A stretch of DNA of 64,000 bases from the NCBI GenBank assembly GCA_038747195.1, contig JBCDKA010000002.1, positions 26,352 to 90,351 of the forward strand. Reading direction: 5' to 3'. The position numbers and the translations under genes were made by a program. The notes under the pieces were generated by a model. That model searched no databases. It saw only the letters and a program-made list of their open reading frames with translations, and was not told the origin of the DNA. Shown piece by piece: positions 9,401-17,151 of the stretch. Position 1 is the first letter of the stretch, and each line of letters opens with the position of its first letter. Source of the stretch: JANQOZ01 sp038747195 (GTDB lineage Bacteria > Pseudomonadota > Gammaproteobacteria > Xanthomonadales > SZUA-38).

Positions 9401-12005
9401 AAAGGATTTCTGCGGTCTGACCTTCTCCAACCTGGGCAACTTCGGCTGCCGGCCGGGCCAGTTTCGCAGTCCCCTGGGGCTGGACATCGATCCGCGAGGC
9501 AACATCTACGTCGCGGATAACGCCAACCAGCGCATCCAGCGCTTTACGCCGGAGGGTTTTTTCGCCGGCGAAGCGGAGTCGGAGTGTGACGGCAGCTGTT
9601 TTGTCCTGGGCGACTTCGGCAATCCGCAGGATATCTCGGTCAACTCCGGCCGCTTTTACATCCTGGACCCGAGCACCAACCTGCTGCATATATCGCTGCT
9701 CACGCCGTTCACCGACCAGGGCCCGGACTTTGCTGAATTGGTCTATCAATCGAACAACGACTTTGGCGCACTGAACCCGGCTGAATCGGTTGATCAGTTT
9801 GCGTTCAGCGTCAGCGACGGCGTGCGCGACCCCGACAGCGGTCAGCCGGCTCGCACCGCGCCCGCCACGGTGGAGATTGCGGTGCGCCGCAACTTCCGAC
9901 CACCGACGGCCACGCCGGGCATCAGCGCCGTAGCCCTGGAGGATGTTGAAACACCGATCATGCTGGACGGCGCGGAGCTGGATCCGCTGGACGTACTCAC
10001 CTTCAATCTGATCGATCCACCGACCAAAGGCAGCGTGATCGTCGTTGGTGACGAGGCGCGCTATCTGTCCGACCCCAACTATGTCGGGCCAGATAGTTTC
10101 ACCTTCGCTGCTTTCGACGGCCTGGATGAATCGGCGCCGGAACGAGTAGAGGTTGACGTCCTGAACGTGAACGATCCGCCGGTAGTCAGCCCCTTGGATG
10201 ACGCGCAGGTGAGCACTGGCTTTACCTTTACTCTGCGTCATGACTTTGATGATCCGGACGCTAAAGATTTGCACGGCCTGGCCATCAACTGGGGTGACGG
10301 CACTGCGTCACCGGAAGGCGAGATCGACATGAATGGCCAGCTGACGGGTCCGATCCTGGATGAGGGTGATGTCGGGCCCGGTCGGATCACCGCTGAGCAT
10401 GTCTACACAGCGGCGGGCAGCTATACGCTGGAGGTTTGCGTCACCGACCAGATGGTGGGCTCGGGTTCCAGCAAGGTCCCGACGGCGCAGACCACCACCG
10501 GATGCGCCGAGGCGACGGTGACCGTGATCGACGGTTTGGACCTCCAGCTTTCCGGCTCGCCCTCAAGCGACGCCGCACTGCCCGGCCAGATTGTTGGCTA
10601 CGAGTTTTCCGTTGAGAACCTGACGCCGAGCGCCGGCGCAGGGCAGACGGCCACCGGTGTGGAAATGACCATCGACGTGGCGCCGGAGTTTGAGCTGAAT
10701 TCCATCGCCGCCGCGGGATGTCAGCGCAGCGGCCGGCAGCTGCGCTGCGCCCTGGCTGACCTGGCGCCCGGGGCAACCGCCGCCGTCAACGTCAGCGCCC
10801 GAGTGCCCTTCGATGTCGATCTCGGCCTGCGCCTCCGGACCGACGTGCGGGTGACCCAGGATCAGTCGGACCAGACGCCAGACAACACGCTCGCCCAGAT
10901 CACGCCGGTCTTAAGGCCAGCGGATCTTCAGGTGGGCAGCACGGAAGAAGCGCTGACCGACAAAGGTGACGTTAATGCCGGTGACGGACTATGTGCCAGC
11001 GAGGACGGCGTCTGCACGCTGCGGGCTGCCATCGAGGAGGCGAACGCGCTGCCGGGCCAGCAGTCGATTGCGCTGGGCAGCGGCACCTATCAGGTCGGGG
11101 AGACTGCACCACTGAATGTCACCGACAGTCTGACGCTGCTTGGCAATGGCGCTGAGCGTACGATCATTTTTGGTAACGCTGGCTTCACGGCGCTGGTCAA
11201 CGAGGCCGGCGCAACGCTGCGCCTGGAAGATCTGACGATCAGCAGCGAAGGCGGCGGCCTCAGCGCGCGGGGCGACCTGTTTACGCGTGGGGTCCGATTT
11301 ACCGCCAACCGGGTGAACGGTTCTTTTGGCGCCGCCGTTTTTGCGGATTCGAATGTCGATCTTCGTGACACCACCTTCGATGGCAACCAGACGTCCGCCG
11401 ACGGCGCGGCGCTCTTTAATATCTCGGGCACCAGCTATCTGGAGAACGTCACCGTGGTGGGTAACCGCGGTGGAGGCCTGGTGTTCAACGATGACGCGAC
11501 GCTGGTCAACCTGACGATCACCGGCAACAGCGGTGGCTGCTGCTGGGTGACGACGTCCGCCGCTCTGAACGCCTTCGGGTCCGGCACGGTGGTAACCCTG
11601 GTCAACTCGATGCTCGCAGGAAACTCACCCTCCGCGGCCTTTTTTGCTGGGCCCGATTCGCCGCCAAACTGCGTCACTGCCGACGGTGGCAGCATCGTGT
11701 CACTGGGCAACAACCTGCTCGGAGATTTAGCGGGTTGTGAGCTGTCGCCGCTGCCCAGCGATATTCTCGCCGAAGATGCGGACCTGAATCCCATCGGGCC
11801 CAACGGCGTTCTTGTGCCGACCCTGAATCCTCGGATTACCTCGCTGCTGGTGGATGGTGGTGATGCCGACAGCTGCCCCGCCGGGGATGCCCGAGGAATT
11901 TCTCGTCCGGAAGACGGCAATGGTGACGGCAGCGCATCGTGCGATATCGGTGCGGTTGAGCTCAGAGAGGATGGACTGTTTGTCTCCGGTTTCGAAGAAC
12001 TGTGA
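6489..12005 (+). CDS. Giant multidomain secreted protein (HYR, NHL-like propeller, tandem Ig/cadherin-like, PKD, DUF11, beta-helix) with C-terminal GFE motif
   Basis: 1838 residues. The ATG at 6489 has GGGAG at 6476-6480 and gives a signal peptide starting MSGKKTFFAV; an upstream ATG at 6459 lacks a ribosome site. In order: a beta-rich region (30-540); an HYR-like segment (about 540-620); a propeller-like region with NHL signatures such as RGNIYVADNANQRIQRF (about 705-1070); a cadherin/Ig-type repeat with LEDVETPI and NVNDPPVV (1140-1230); a PKD-like domain with INWGDG (about 1235-1348); a DUF11-like repeat (1350-1475); and a right-handed beta-helix starting LRAAIEEANALPG (1480-1825). It ends LFVSGFEEL, motif codons 11976-11996. 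A surface adhesin or matrix protein is plausible; no catalytic site is evident. Confidence 0.85.
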   Translation: MSGKKTFFAVICGFWLICEAGTAATPPELSGLTALLSSDKSGGDGELTRHTLQTLPYRQGRITLIEPLVLQFSAPQTRFVAQLDDPAGDSIYAIEAFRGTESLALERFALGDQKLPSVRPAPDGMLSLSTTQPFDRVEIREIHGRASSDPEYVEALYAGNPSQKGGGNADALICQVPLGLTYNVAFGVALVAFDPLTVTAANAAAYTSNLGLKFCKTVIEPPADIVRSVVPGQCVKNFLQPHMVAEYENALGVPLKFEYNWGQLGTPIVFHHNTEVEVSLQFDSPPSPSVENFSLRALLTDSSLDGTDAIYRECDDKNGTKRFSQLEPGVGPRYECPYVVNRELAVPVGENTLVWRANAKMGLLDLFSPLIPGVPTGAKVPYYKSILLRVAQEALLIASDFFLGGWRWGNTSVAFQTVTIIDDRPPQILPEPENAAMLEGRITAMLINDELRVQIEADEPGGVSTRRYEPLLKQLYRVFDPCDRPVTFTAAYPNGGLRTFWPVSTQAQDQSFTITWTAEDLGPNNNGVPNQTPATMRVEVVDIRPPALLPPPDIVEITGQTVSELGQPLVFDFVDLDPLITNNASLPLGQGLTEVTWTATDASGNSTTAVQLVNLKASNADPTADAQTGANREEAVSFEPTTLRLTGSDPDGDPLRFFVEQYPENGFFVAPLYPYFVEDFRVARNVPTGDLFDQFCDPANAEQDFQIKYPVEPSFIDVSEDGRTFVMDRGRIDCRGGGTASRRPRIAVFPAGFDPDGSESPLAIQTAEPADLVVDEFNQLMVVTTNSSGGDAFVRTYDFALNQVQAYDLDDVDDRATGTCTNFGTNNFCEIREARSAVVDANGVLYVMDVKGRIYALELVDDTTSATQFIDYLSDDVTNSSNTNVSSRALALDADGFVYATRNNRIYKYGPSWVDADGLVQIGEPIGWLGRCDVDLAPGQDAVCDVTNRRSLGFSCTDATCSIDDAITQEEKDFCGLTFSNLGNFGCRPGQFRSPLGLDIDPRGNIYVADNANQRIQRFTPEGFFAGEAESECDGSCFVLGDFGNPQDISVNSGRFYILDPSTNLLHISLLTPFTDQGPDFAELVYQSNNDFGALNPAESVDQFAFSVSDGVRDPDSGQPARTAPATVEIAVRRNFRPPTATPGISAVALEDVETPIMLDGAELDPLDVLTFNLIDPPTKGSVIVVGDEARYLSDPNYVGPDSFTFAAFDGLDESAPERVEVDVLNVNDPPVVSPLDDAQVSTGFTFTLRHDFDDPDAKDLHGLAINWGDGTASPEGEIDMNGQLTGPILDEGDVGPGRITAEHVYTAAGSYTLEVCVTDQMVGSGSSKVPTAQTTTGCAEATVTVIDGLDLQLSGSPSSDAALPGQIVGYEFSVENLTPSAGAGQTATGVEMTIDVAPEFELNSIAAAGCQRSGRQLRCALADLAPGATAAVNVSARVPFDVDLGLRLRTDVRVTQDQSDQTPDNTLAQITPVLRPADLQVGSTEEALTDKGDVNAGDGLCASEDGVCTLRAAIEEANALPGQQSIALGSGTYQVGETAPLNVTDSLTLLGNGAERTIIFGNAGFTALVNEAGATLRLEDLTISSEGGGLSARGDLFTRGVRFTANRVNGSFGAAVFADSNVDLRDTTFDGNQTSADGAALFNISGTSYLENVTVVGNRGGGLVFNDDATLVNLTITGNSGGCCWVTTSAALNAFGSGTVVTLVNSMLAGNSPSAAFFAGPDSPPNCVTADGGSIVSLGNNLLGDLAGCELSPLPSDILAEDADLNPIGPNGVLVPTLNPRITSLLVDGGDADSCPAGDARGISRPEDGNGDGSASCDIGAVELREDGLFVSGFEEL

Positions 12006-12084
12006 GGTAGCTTAGGTCAATGCGTGGGTAGGACAACGGTTTGCCCCGATCACGCCGGAGCAGCAACCGGAGTAAGCTGGCGTT

Positions 12085-13266
12085 ATGGGTCGTTTTCGCA
12101 CAGGTCGTGTCCTCCGGCTATGCCGCCTAATTGGGTTCTTCGCGGTCATGTCGCTGGCTGCGACGCCCACTTTTTCCGAACCGTCAGCTGCCGAGATCCT
12201 GGAGGCGATCGCGGCGTCGGATGATCCCGACGAAGTTGTCCGGCAGCGCCTGCGGGGTGAGACCCCGCCACTGGTGTTTGGCGAAGAGTTCCTTTTCCTA
12301 GCTCGCGCAGAAGGATCCTCCCCGCCCCGAATCGTCGGGGACTTCAACGATGGCGGCTATGCCCGATCGGAGGTGTTTGGAAACGGGACCATGCAGCGGG
12401 TAGGCAGCACCGCGTGGTTTGCGCTCAGGGTTCCGGTGGGGCGAGACGCTCGGTTTGAGTACCAGCTTGCCGTTGGGAATTTGCGCTCTCCCGATCCGCT
12501 GAATCCCGATCTTGCGCTGACGTACGGCAGTCGCCGTTCTGTTGCGGTCGGGCCAGACTCGCGTTCCGCACCCCTGCCCCTGGTTGGGGCGTCGCGGGGC
12601 CGGATAGAAATCCTGCAGTTCTCAAGCCGAATCCGAAAAAATACGCGCCCGATTCACGTCTATCGGCCGCCGGGTGCTGGCGGCGGTAATCGCCTGCCAA
12701 CGCTTTACGTCAAGGATGGGGATCTTTTTCGCCGGGACGCTGCTATGCCGGCGCTGATCGATACGTTGATTGCCCGAGGCATGCTGCCGCCAATGTTTGT
12801 GGTCTTCCTTGTGCCGATCGACCGGGCGACGGAGTACGGCACTTCGGCCGACTATCGCCAGCTGGTGATCAACGAGCTCGTGCCGTTTATCGAGACGCGC
12901 TTTGAAACTGGAGGTGCGGCAAGTCAGCGTGGCCTTTTGGGCGCCTCGCGCGCCGGGCTGGCCGCTGTGGATCTGGCGCTCAGGCACTCAGACGTGTTTG
13001 GCTTCGCCGCCGCCCTGTCGCCCGCGATCCGGCCCGTTCGGCTCATTGACCAGATTGCCGAAGCGACGGCGGATGACGCTAAATTCTTTGTGCTGCTGTC
13101 CCGTTTTGATACCCCGGCGCTCATCGAGGATGGGCGCCTGCTGGCCGGCGCTCTCAGGCATGCCGGTCACCGGGTGAATGTTATTGAAGCGCCGATTGAC
13201 CACTCGATTAACGCCTGGGCGCACTGGATTGACCTGGCTTTAAGCGGCTGGAATCTGGATCGCTAG
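12085..13266 (+). CDS. Secreted esterase of the enterochelin-esterase (Fes/IroE-like) family
   Basis: A 393-residue protein with an N-terminal signal (hydrophobic residues 14-28, cleavage near AATPTFS), an E-set/CBM48-like N-domain (about 55-165) and a putative-esterase alpha/beta hydrolase domain (about 175-390). The catalytic domain shows PTLYVKDGDLF and the elbow LGASRAGLAAVD with Ser288. The acid would be in LSRFDTPA and the base His in IDHSINAWAHW. The elbow reads G-A-S-R-A-G, so the usual second glycine of GxSxG is alanine. GGAG at 12069-12072 precedes the start at 12 bases. Relatives hydrolyse siderophore or feruloyl esters; no iron-uptake genes are nearby, so the substrate is open. 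Confidence 0.78.
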   Translation: MGRFRTGRVLRLCRLIGFFAVMSLAATPTFSEPSAAEILEAIAASDDPDEVVRQRLRGETPPLVFGEEFLFLARAEGSSPPRIVGDFNDGGYARSEVFGNGTMQRVGSTAWFALRVPVGRDARFEYQLAVGNLRSPDPLNPDLALTYGSRRSVAVGPDSRSAPLPLVGASRGRIEILQFSSRIRKNTRPIHVYRPPGAGGGNRLPTLYVKDGDLFRRDAAMPALIDTLIARGMLPPMFVVFLVPIDRATEYGTSADYRQLVINELVPFIETRFETGGAASQRGLLGASRAGLAAVDLALRHSDVFGFAAALSPAIRPVRLIDQIAEATADDAKFFVLLSRFDTPALIEDGRLLAGALRHAGHRVNVIEAPIDHSINAWAHWIDLALSGWNLDR

Positions 13267-13299
13267 CCCATGGTCTTGGCCTTTTGGAAAAGGCTAGCG
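13261..13299. terminator. Hairpin between convergent genes, possible bidirectional terminator
   Basis: CGCTAGCC (13261-13268) pairs perfectly with GGCTAGCG (13292-13299). Inside, GCCTTT (13279-13284) pairs with AAAGGC (13289-13294) around TGGA, partly competing with the outer stem. It sits directly after the esterase stop and before the end of the convergent beta-helix gene. There is no clean poly-T run, so termination is only suggested by position. Confidence 0.35.
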
Positions 13300-13392
13300 G
13301 CCAGAACGGTGACGCGACCAGCGAGCGTGAATCGTTGCTGAGGAGTTGTCGGAAGATCACTGAAACACACCGACGTCCGCCCAGCCAAGGAA

Positions 13393-14874
13393 TCAGGATT
13401 CGAAGCTGTCTCTGAATAGCGTGTCGGTGACGGGGTCCAGCTCTAAAGCACCGATGTCGGGACTGAGGCCACGCTCGCGCCCGAGGATGTCGTCAAATGC
13501 CGCGGACGCCGGGTCGGCCGCATCCACACCGGCCGTGCCTGGCGCGGGTGTGCCAAACCGAATGACCAGCGATTCAAATACCTGCCGGATGGTGCTTGAG
13601 CCGTCAGCAAAGGTCGTCCCGTTCCAGGTAGGCGGCACAAGGCCAAGCTGATCGGCGAACTGCGGGTCGGCAACGATGGCGTTAGCGTCGTCGCTGAAAC
13701 GCAGATCCTGACCGTTATCCTCGGGGATGGGGTTCGCGCCGTTGAAGTACAGATTGTTGTCCAGCGTAGCTGCTGCCGTGTTGCCGGCGGGTGCGTCGAA
13801 CAGATCGACGCCGCTAAAGCCTTCTGTGCCCATTGTTCCGGTCGGATCGGCGTAGATATTGTTGGCGAAAGTCAGATTCTCGTTGGCCGGGTTGGCGCCG
13901 GAGGCCAGCAGCCGGCCGGCAAAGCTGCGCGCCGCCATGTCGCCCACCAGCGTGTTGTTGCGAAAGATCAGGTCGCGAGAGCCCTGGACGGTGAGCGGGG
14001 AGCGCATCAGATCTGTGCTGTTGCCGATCATCAGATTGTTTTCCACGAGCAGATCGCGGGCTTCAAAATTTGCCGTGCCGTCTTCGCCAAACCGTAGGAA
14101 GCTCTGGCCGGCATTTCCGAGCCAGTTCGCAAACACGTTGCGGCGCACCGTGACGTCTTGGGTGCCCACCACCGTATCGCTGCTGCCGTTGGAGTCTTTG
14201 ACCACGATATAGGAGCTGGTGGCGTTGTCGACGCTGTTGAAGAACACGTTGTCTTCGATCACCACGTCGATCACGCTGTTGACGTCCATGTGCTCGTCCG
14301 AACCAAACTGGTTGTAGAACAGGTTACCGATCACTTGCACCCGCTCGGCGCCGTTGTTGATTTTCAGCAGGTCGTTGTTGGTGCTGTCGTGAATGATGTT
14401 GTTGCGAAACGTAATGTCTGACACAACCGGATCGTTGCCGCCATCGCTGCCGTTCACCGCGCCGAGCAGATCCTGAACCTGCACCACCAGCCCACCGGTA
14501 TTGCCCGGCGCATGGGCAATGTCGAATCCTTCGATCACGATGTTGCGGCCAGTGAACACCACGAGGGCCGCACCGCTGTTGTGCCGAAGCTGTGCCTGAT
14601 AGGGCACCTCCGATCGCACCGTGACGGGCTGGACGAACTGCCGGCGCAGGGTTTGCCGCCCGTTGTAGAGGCCAGGCCGAACGAGGATTGTGTCACCCCC
14701 AACCGCGTTGTCCACCGCGTGGGTCAGGGTAGCCCAGGGGTTGCCGACGGTGCCGTCACCGGTTTGATCGCTGCCGTCTACAGCGACATAGCGGAGCCCG
14801 CCCGCGAGGGCAGACGCGCTCCAAAACAAAAGCGTGACCGCACAAAGGCATCGACACACAAGCCGATGATTCAT
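13393..14874 (-). CDS. Secreted right-handed beta-helix protein with C-terminal SFE motif
   Basis: A 493-residue protein. The ATG at 14874 has GGGAGAG nine bases upstream; a GTG at 14883 is less likely. The signal peptide starts MNHRLVC and ends near ASALAGG. The body is a parallel beta-helix: GSDQTGDGTVGNPWATLTHA, a typical pectate-lyase-like entry, is followed by about ten coils with FRNNI, VIEDNVFFN, VRRNVFAN and VENNLMIGN. Such folds occur in polysaccharide lyases, epimerases and adhesins; no catalytic residues could be assigned. It ends TLFRDSFES (motif 13399-13419), matching the tag on other exported proteins here. It lies upstream of and co-directional with nothing close; the next minus-strand gene is 247 bp away. 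Confidence 0.82.
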   Translation of the reverse strand: MNHRLVCRCLCAVTLLFWSASALAGGLRYVAVDGSDQTGDGTVGNPWATLTHAVDNAVGGDTILVRPGLYNGRQTLRRQFVQPVTVRSEVPYQAQLRHNSGAALVVFTGRNIVIEGFDIAHAPGNTGGLVVQVQDLLGAVNGSDGGNDPVVSDITFRNNIIHDSTNNDLLKINNGAERVQVIGNLFYNQFGSDEHMDVNSVIDVVIEDNVFFNSVDNATSSYIVVKDSNGSSDTVVGTQDVTVRRNVFANWLGNAGQSFLRFGEDGTANFEARDLLVENNLMIGNSTDLMRSPLTVQGSRDLIFRNNTLVGDMAARSFAGRLLASGANPANENLTFANNIYADPTGTMGTEGFSGVDLFDAPAGNTAAATLDNNLYFNGANPIPEDNGQDLRFSDDANAIVADPQFADQLGLVPPTWNGTTFADGSSTIRQVFESLVIRFGTPAPGTAGVDAADPASAAFDDILGRERGLSPDIGALELDPVTDTLFRDSFES

Positions 14875-15121
14875 CACCAACACTCTCCCAAAACGATCCA
14901 GGACACTAGCACCGCAGCCTCGCGAAAACTGCGAACTCTGTCGGGCACTCCAAGCAACTCGGGTTCACCGTGACCTGATGCGAAGCGTCGGGTACGTCCG
15001 ACCCAAGTGTTATCGGTCTGTCGTAAGGAGAATTTAAGAACGCCGTGAGCCAGAAGCGTCTTTCGAAATCGGTTTGCCTTCGCTTGAGGGTCGGCGCCGC
15101 AGCGACGCCGACCACGGAGAT

Positions 15122-16954
15122 TCAGCGCACGAAGCAGGTTCCTGTGAAGCCGGCCTCGCTTTTCTCGAGGGCCGTCGCCAGCCGCCAGCTGCCTACGCCG
15201 GCATGATCCCCCAATAGACCTGCGTTGAAGTCCGCCAGCACGCTGTCGGCGTCGGGCGACAGGCTGCCGCCCGCGCCGCCGCACAGATCGCCGAGCCAGT
15301 CGTAGTGCTGCAGGGGGCTGCACCGGAGCCAGATGAGGTTGCGGGAAAGCTGCAATGCCTGTGAGCCCACGACGTCGAACGCCAGCGGTGAGAGTTTTGT
15401 GGTGTCGGTGAGTGAGCACGACTTTAGGCCGCCTACCGCGATCTCGAAGCCGTCTGCAAACAGCCGGTCGTCGACGAAAATGAGAGTGCCGGTGGCTGGT
15501 GTGCCCTGCACGTAACTGCCGCCTTGCAGCTCCAGGATCAAGGTCTCCTCCCCCTCGGTCAGATCATCCAGCACAGCGGTAAAACCCAGTTCGCGGGACG
15601 CCTGACCTGCCTGGATGTTCACCGTCCCAAAGACCTGCAGCGTGCCGCCGTCGTCTACCGTGAAGTCGCTGTCTACCACGGTGGACGCCGCGCTGATCAT
15701 GGCGTTGACGGTCAGTACCTGGTTCACGTTGCCGCCCGTGCGATCCAGACTGAGTACGCCGGCTGGGCCACCCTCGGCGGCTTCTGGCTGCACAACGCTG
15801 ATGCTGACCACCGGCGGATCATCGGCCAGGGTGGCGCTGCCACTGTTTGGGGTGTCGATGTTGTAGCTGCCGGCGGCGAGCGACAGGTCGAGCTGCTCGA
15901 CGGGTTCGACCCGGTTATCGAGCACGGGGGTAAAGGTCACGTCCCGAAACGCGTTGTTGCCGAAAATGGTCACGGTCTGAAACGCGGCCAGCGTGCCACC
16001 GTCGTCACCGGAGATGTCGTTGGCGCCGGTCAGATTGGCGGTGGTGCTGGGGTCGATCGTTACGTTGACGGTAAGGTTTTGACCGATGTTGCCGCCGGTG
16101 CGGCTGAAGCGGAAGACCATGGGGTCCTGGCCGGCTTCGTCAGCGCTGGCATCGGTTGCCTCGAGCGTCACGACCGGTGGATCGTCGGCGAGGGTGGCGC
16201 TGCCGCTGTTTGGGGTGTCGATGTTGTAGCTGCCGGCGGCGAGCGACAGGTCGAGCTGCTCGACGGGTTCGATCCGGTTGTCGAGTACGGGGGTGAAGGT
16301 CACGTCGCGAAACGCGTTGTTGCCGAAAATGGTCACGGTCTGAAACGCGGCCAGCGTGCCACCGTCGTCACCGGAGAGGTCGGGGGCACCGCCGGTCAGA
16401 TTGGCGGTGGTGCTGGGGTCGATTGTTACGTTGACGGTTAGGTTTTGACCGATGTTGCCGCCGGTGCGGCTGAAGCGGAAAACCATGGGGTCCTGGCCGG
16501 CTTCGTCAGCACTTGCATCGGTTGCTTCCAGCGTCACAACCGGCGGATCGTCCTCAACGGTGATGCTCGCAGAAGAGTTGCTGCCGATCGTATAGCCAGA
16601 CCCTGCCGCAACGGTCACGTCAAACTGTTCCTGACCCTCCACCAGGTTGTCCAAGCGGGGGGTCAGCGTGATCGTTCTGGACGATTGGCCGTTGTTAAAA
16701 GTCACGGTGCCAAAGGCGATAAGTGTTCCACCGTCATCGAAGGAAAAATCGTTGTTTGCTGCGGTTCCACCAATCGTGACGTTGACGGTCAGGCTGCCGG
16801 CGGAGCTGGCGCGGGTGAACTCAAACGTGCCGGGTACCTGCCCCAGTTCGCTGGTTGGAGATGGCGGCACCAGGGTCGTGACGTTCACCTCGTTGCCCCC
16901 TCCAAGGGCAAGCGTCGGAAGAAGGAGCAGTGCAAAGCAGGCAATACGATTCAT
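15122..16954 (-). CDS. Secreted Calx-beta repeat protein with internal DGFE motif and C-terminal Lcl/DUF1566-like segment
   Basis: A 610-residue protein from the ATG at 16954 (GGAGAA upstream). The signal peptide MNRIACFALLLLPTLALGGG is followed by four Calx-beta-type domains, marked by TVNVTI, DDGGTL, FTPVLDN and DDPPVV. Domains two and three are near-identical copies. The motif LFADGFE (15443-15463) falls after the last Calx-beta domain, but here about 107 residues follow, resembling an Lcl/DUF1566 domain (IWLRCSPLQHYDW, WRLATALEKSE, TCFVR). Calx-beta domains bind calcium and mediate adhesion in known proteins; a surface or extracellular matrix role is inferred. Confidence 0.82.
   Translation of the reverse strand: MNRIACFALLLLPTLALGGGNEVNVTTLVPPSPTSELGQVPGTFEFTRASSAGSLTVNVTIGGTAANNDFSFDDGGTLIAFGTVTFNNGQSSRTITLTPRLDNLVEGQEQFDVTVAAGSGYTIGSNSSASITVEDDPPVVTLEATDASADEAGQDPMVFRFSRTGGNIGQNLTVNVTIDPSTTANLTGGAPDLSGDDGGTLAAFQTVTIFGNNAFRDVTFTPVLDNRIEPVEQLDLSLAAGSYNIDTPNSGSATLADDPPVVTLEATDASADEAGQDPMVFRFSRTGGNIGQNLTVNVTIDPSTTANLTGANDISGDDGGTLAAFQTVTIFGNNAFRDVTFTPVLDNRVEPVEQLDLSLAAGSYNIDTPNSGSATLADDPPVVSISVVQPEAAEGGPAGVLSLDRTGGNVNQVLTVNAMISAASTVVDSDFTVDDGGTLQVFGTVNIQAGQASRELGFTAVLDDLTEGEETLILELQGGSYVQGTPATGTLIFVDDRLFADGFEIAVGGLKSCSLTDTTKLSPLAFDVVGSQALQLSRNLIWLRCSPLQHYDWLGDLCGGAGGSLSPDADSVLADFNAGLLGDHAGVGSWRLATALEKSEAGFTGTCFVR
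15818..16546 (-). repeat. Tandem near-identical duplication of one Calx-beta unit
   Basis: Two adjacent coding units, 15818-16180 (363 bp) and 16181-16546 (366 bp), are nearly identical in DNA. They differ by one codon (TGGAPDL in one, TGANDI in the other) and scattered mostly silent bases. The flanking Calx-beta units in the same gene are clearly diverged. This indicates a recent in-frame duplication or gene conversion, and a site of likely copy-number variation between strains. Confidence 0.9.
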
Positions 16955-17151
16955 CACGAAATTCTCCGAAAGAGCTGTTCAGTCAAGCTAAATTCTGTGC
17001 GTGGGAGATTCTCGATGCTTGAACAAAGCTTGACGAAACTCTAACGAAGTCCCTAAAACCGCCAATGTCTGACGTTTATGAGTGGTCGTGCTTGCTCAAG
17101 CCGTAGGATGGAGGCTCGCTAGGTAAAATTCCCGGCGCGGCCCGCAGCGGG

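Noticed and set aside
8847..10274. 475-residue open frame antisense to the giant surface protein
   Set aside because: It is the complement of a well-supported coding region with clear domain motifs, has no recognisable domain and a composition typical of antisense GC-rich frames.
15524..16441. 305-residue plus-strand frame with internal repeats
   Set aside because: Its repeats mirror the duplicated Calx-beta units of the real minus-strand gene; no signal peptide, ribosome site or family.
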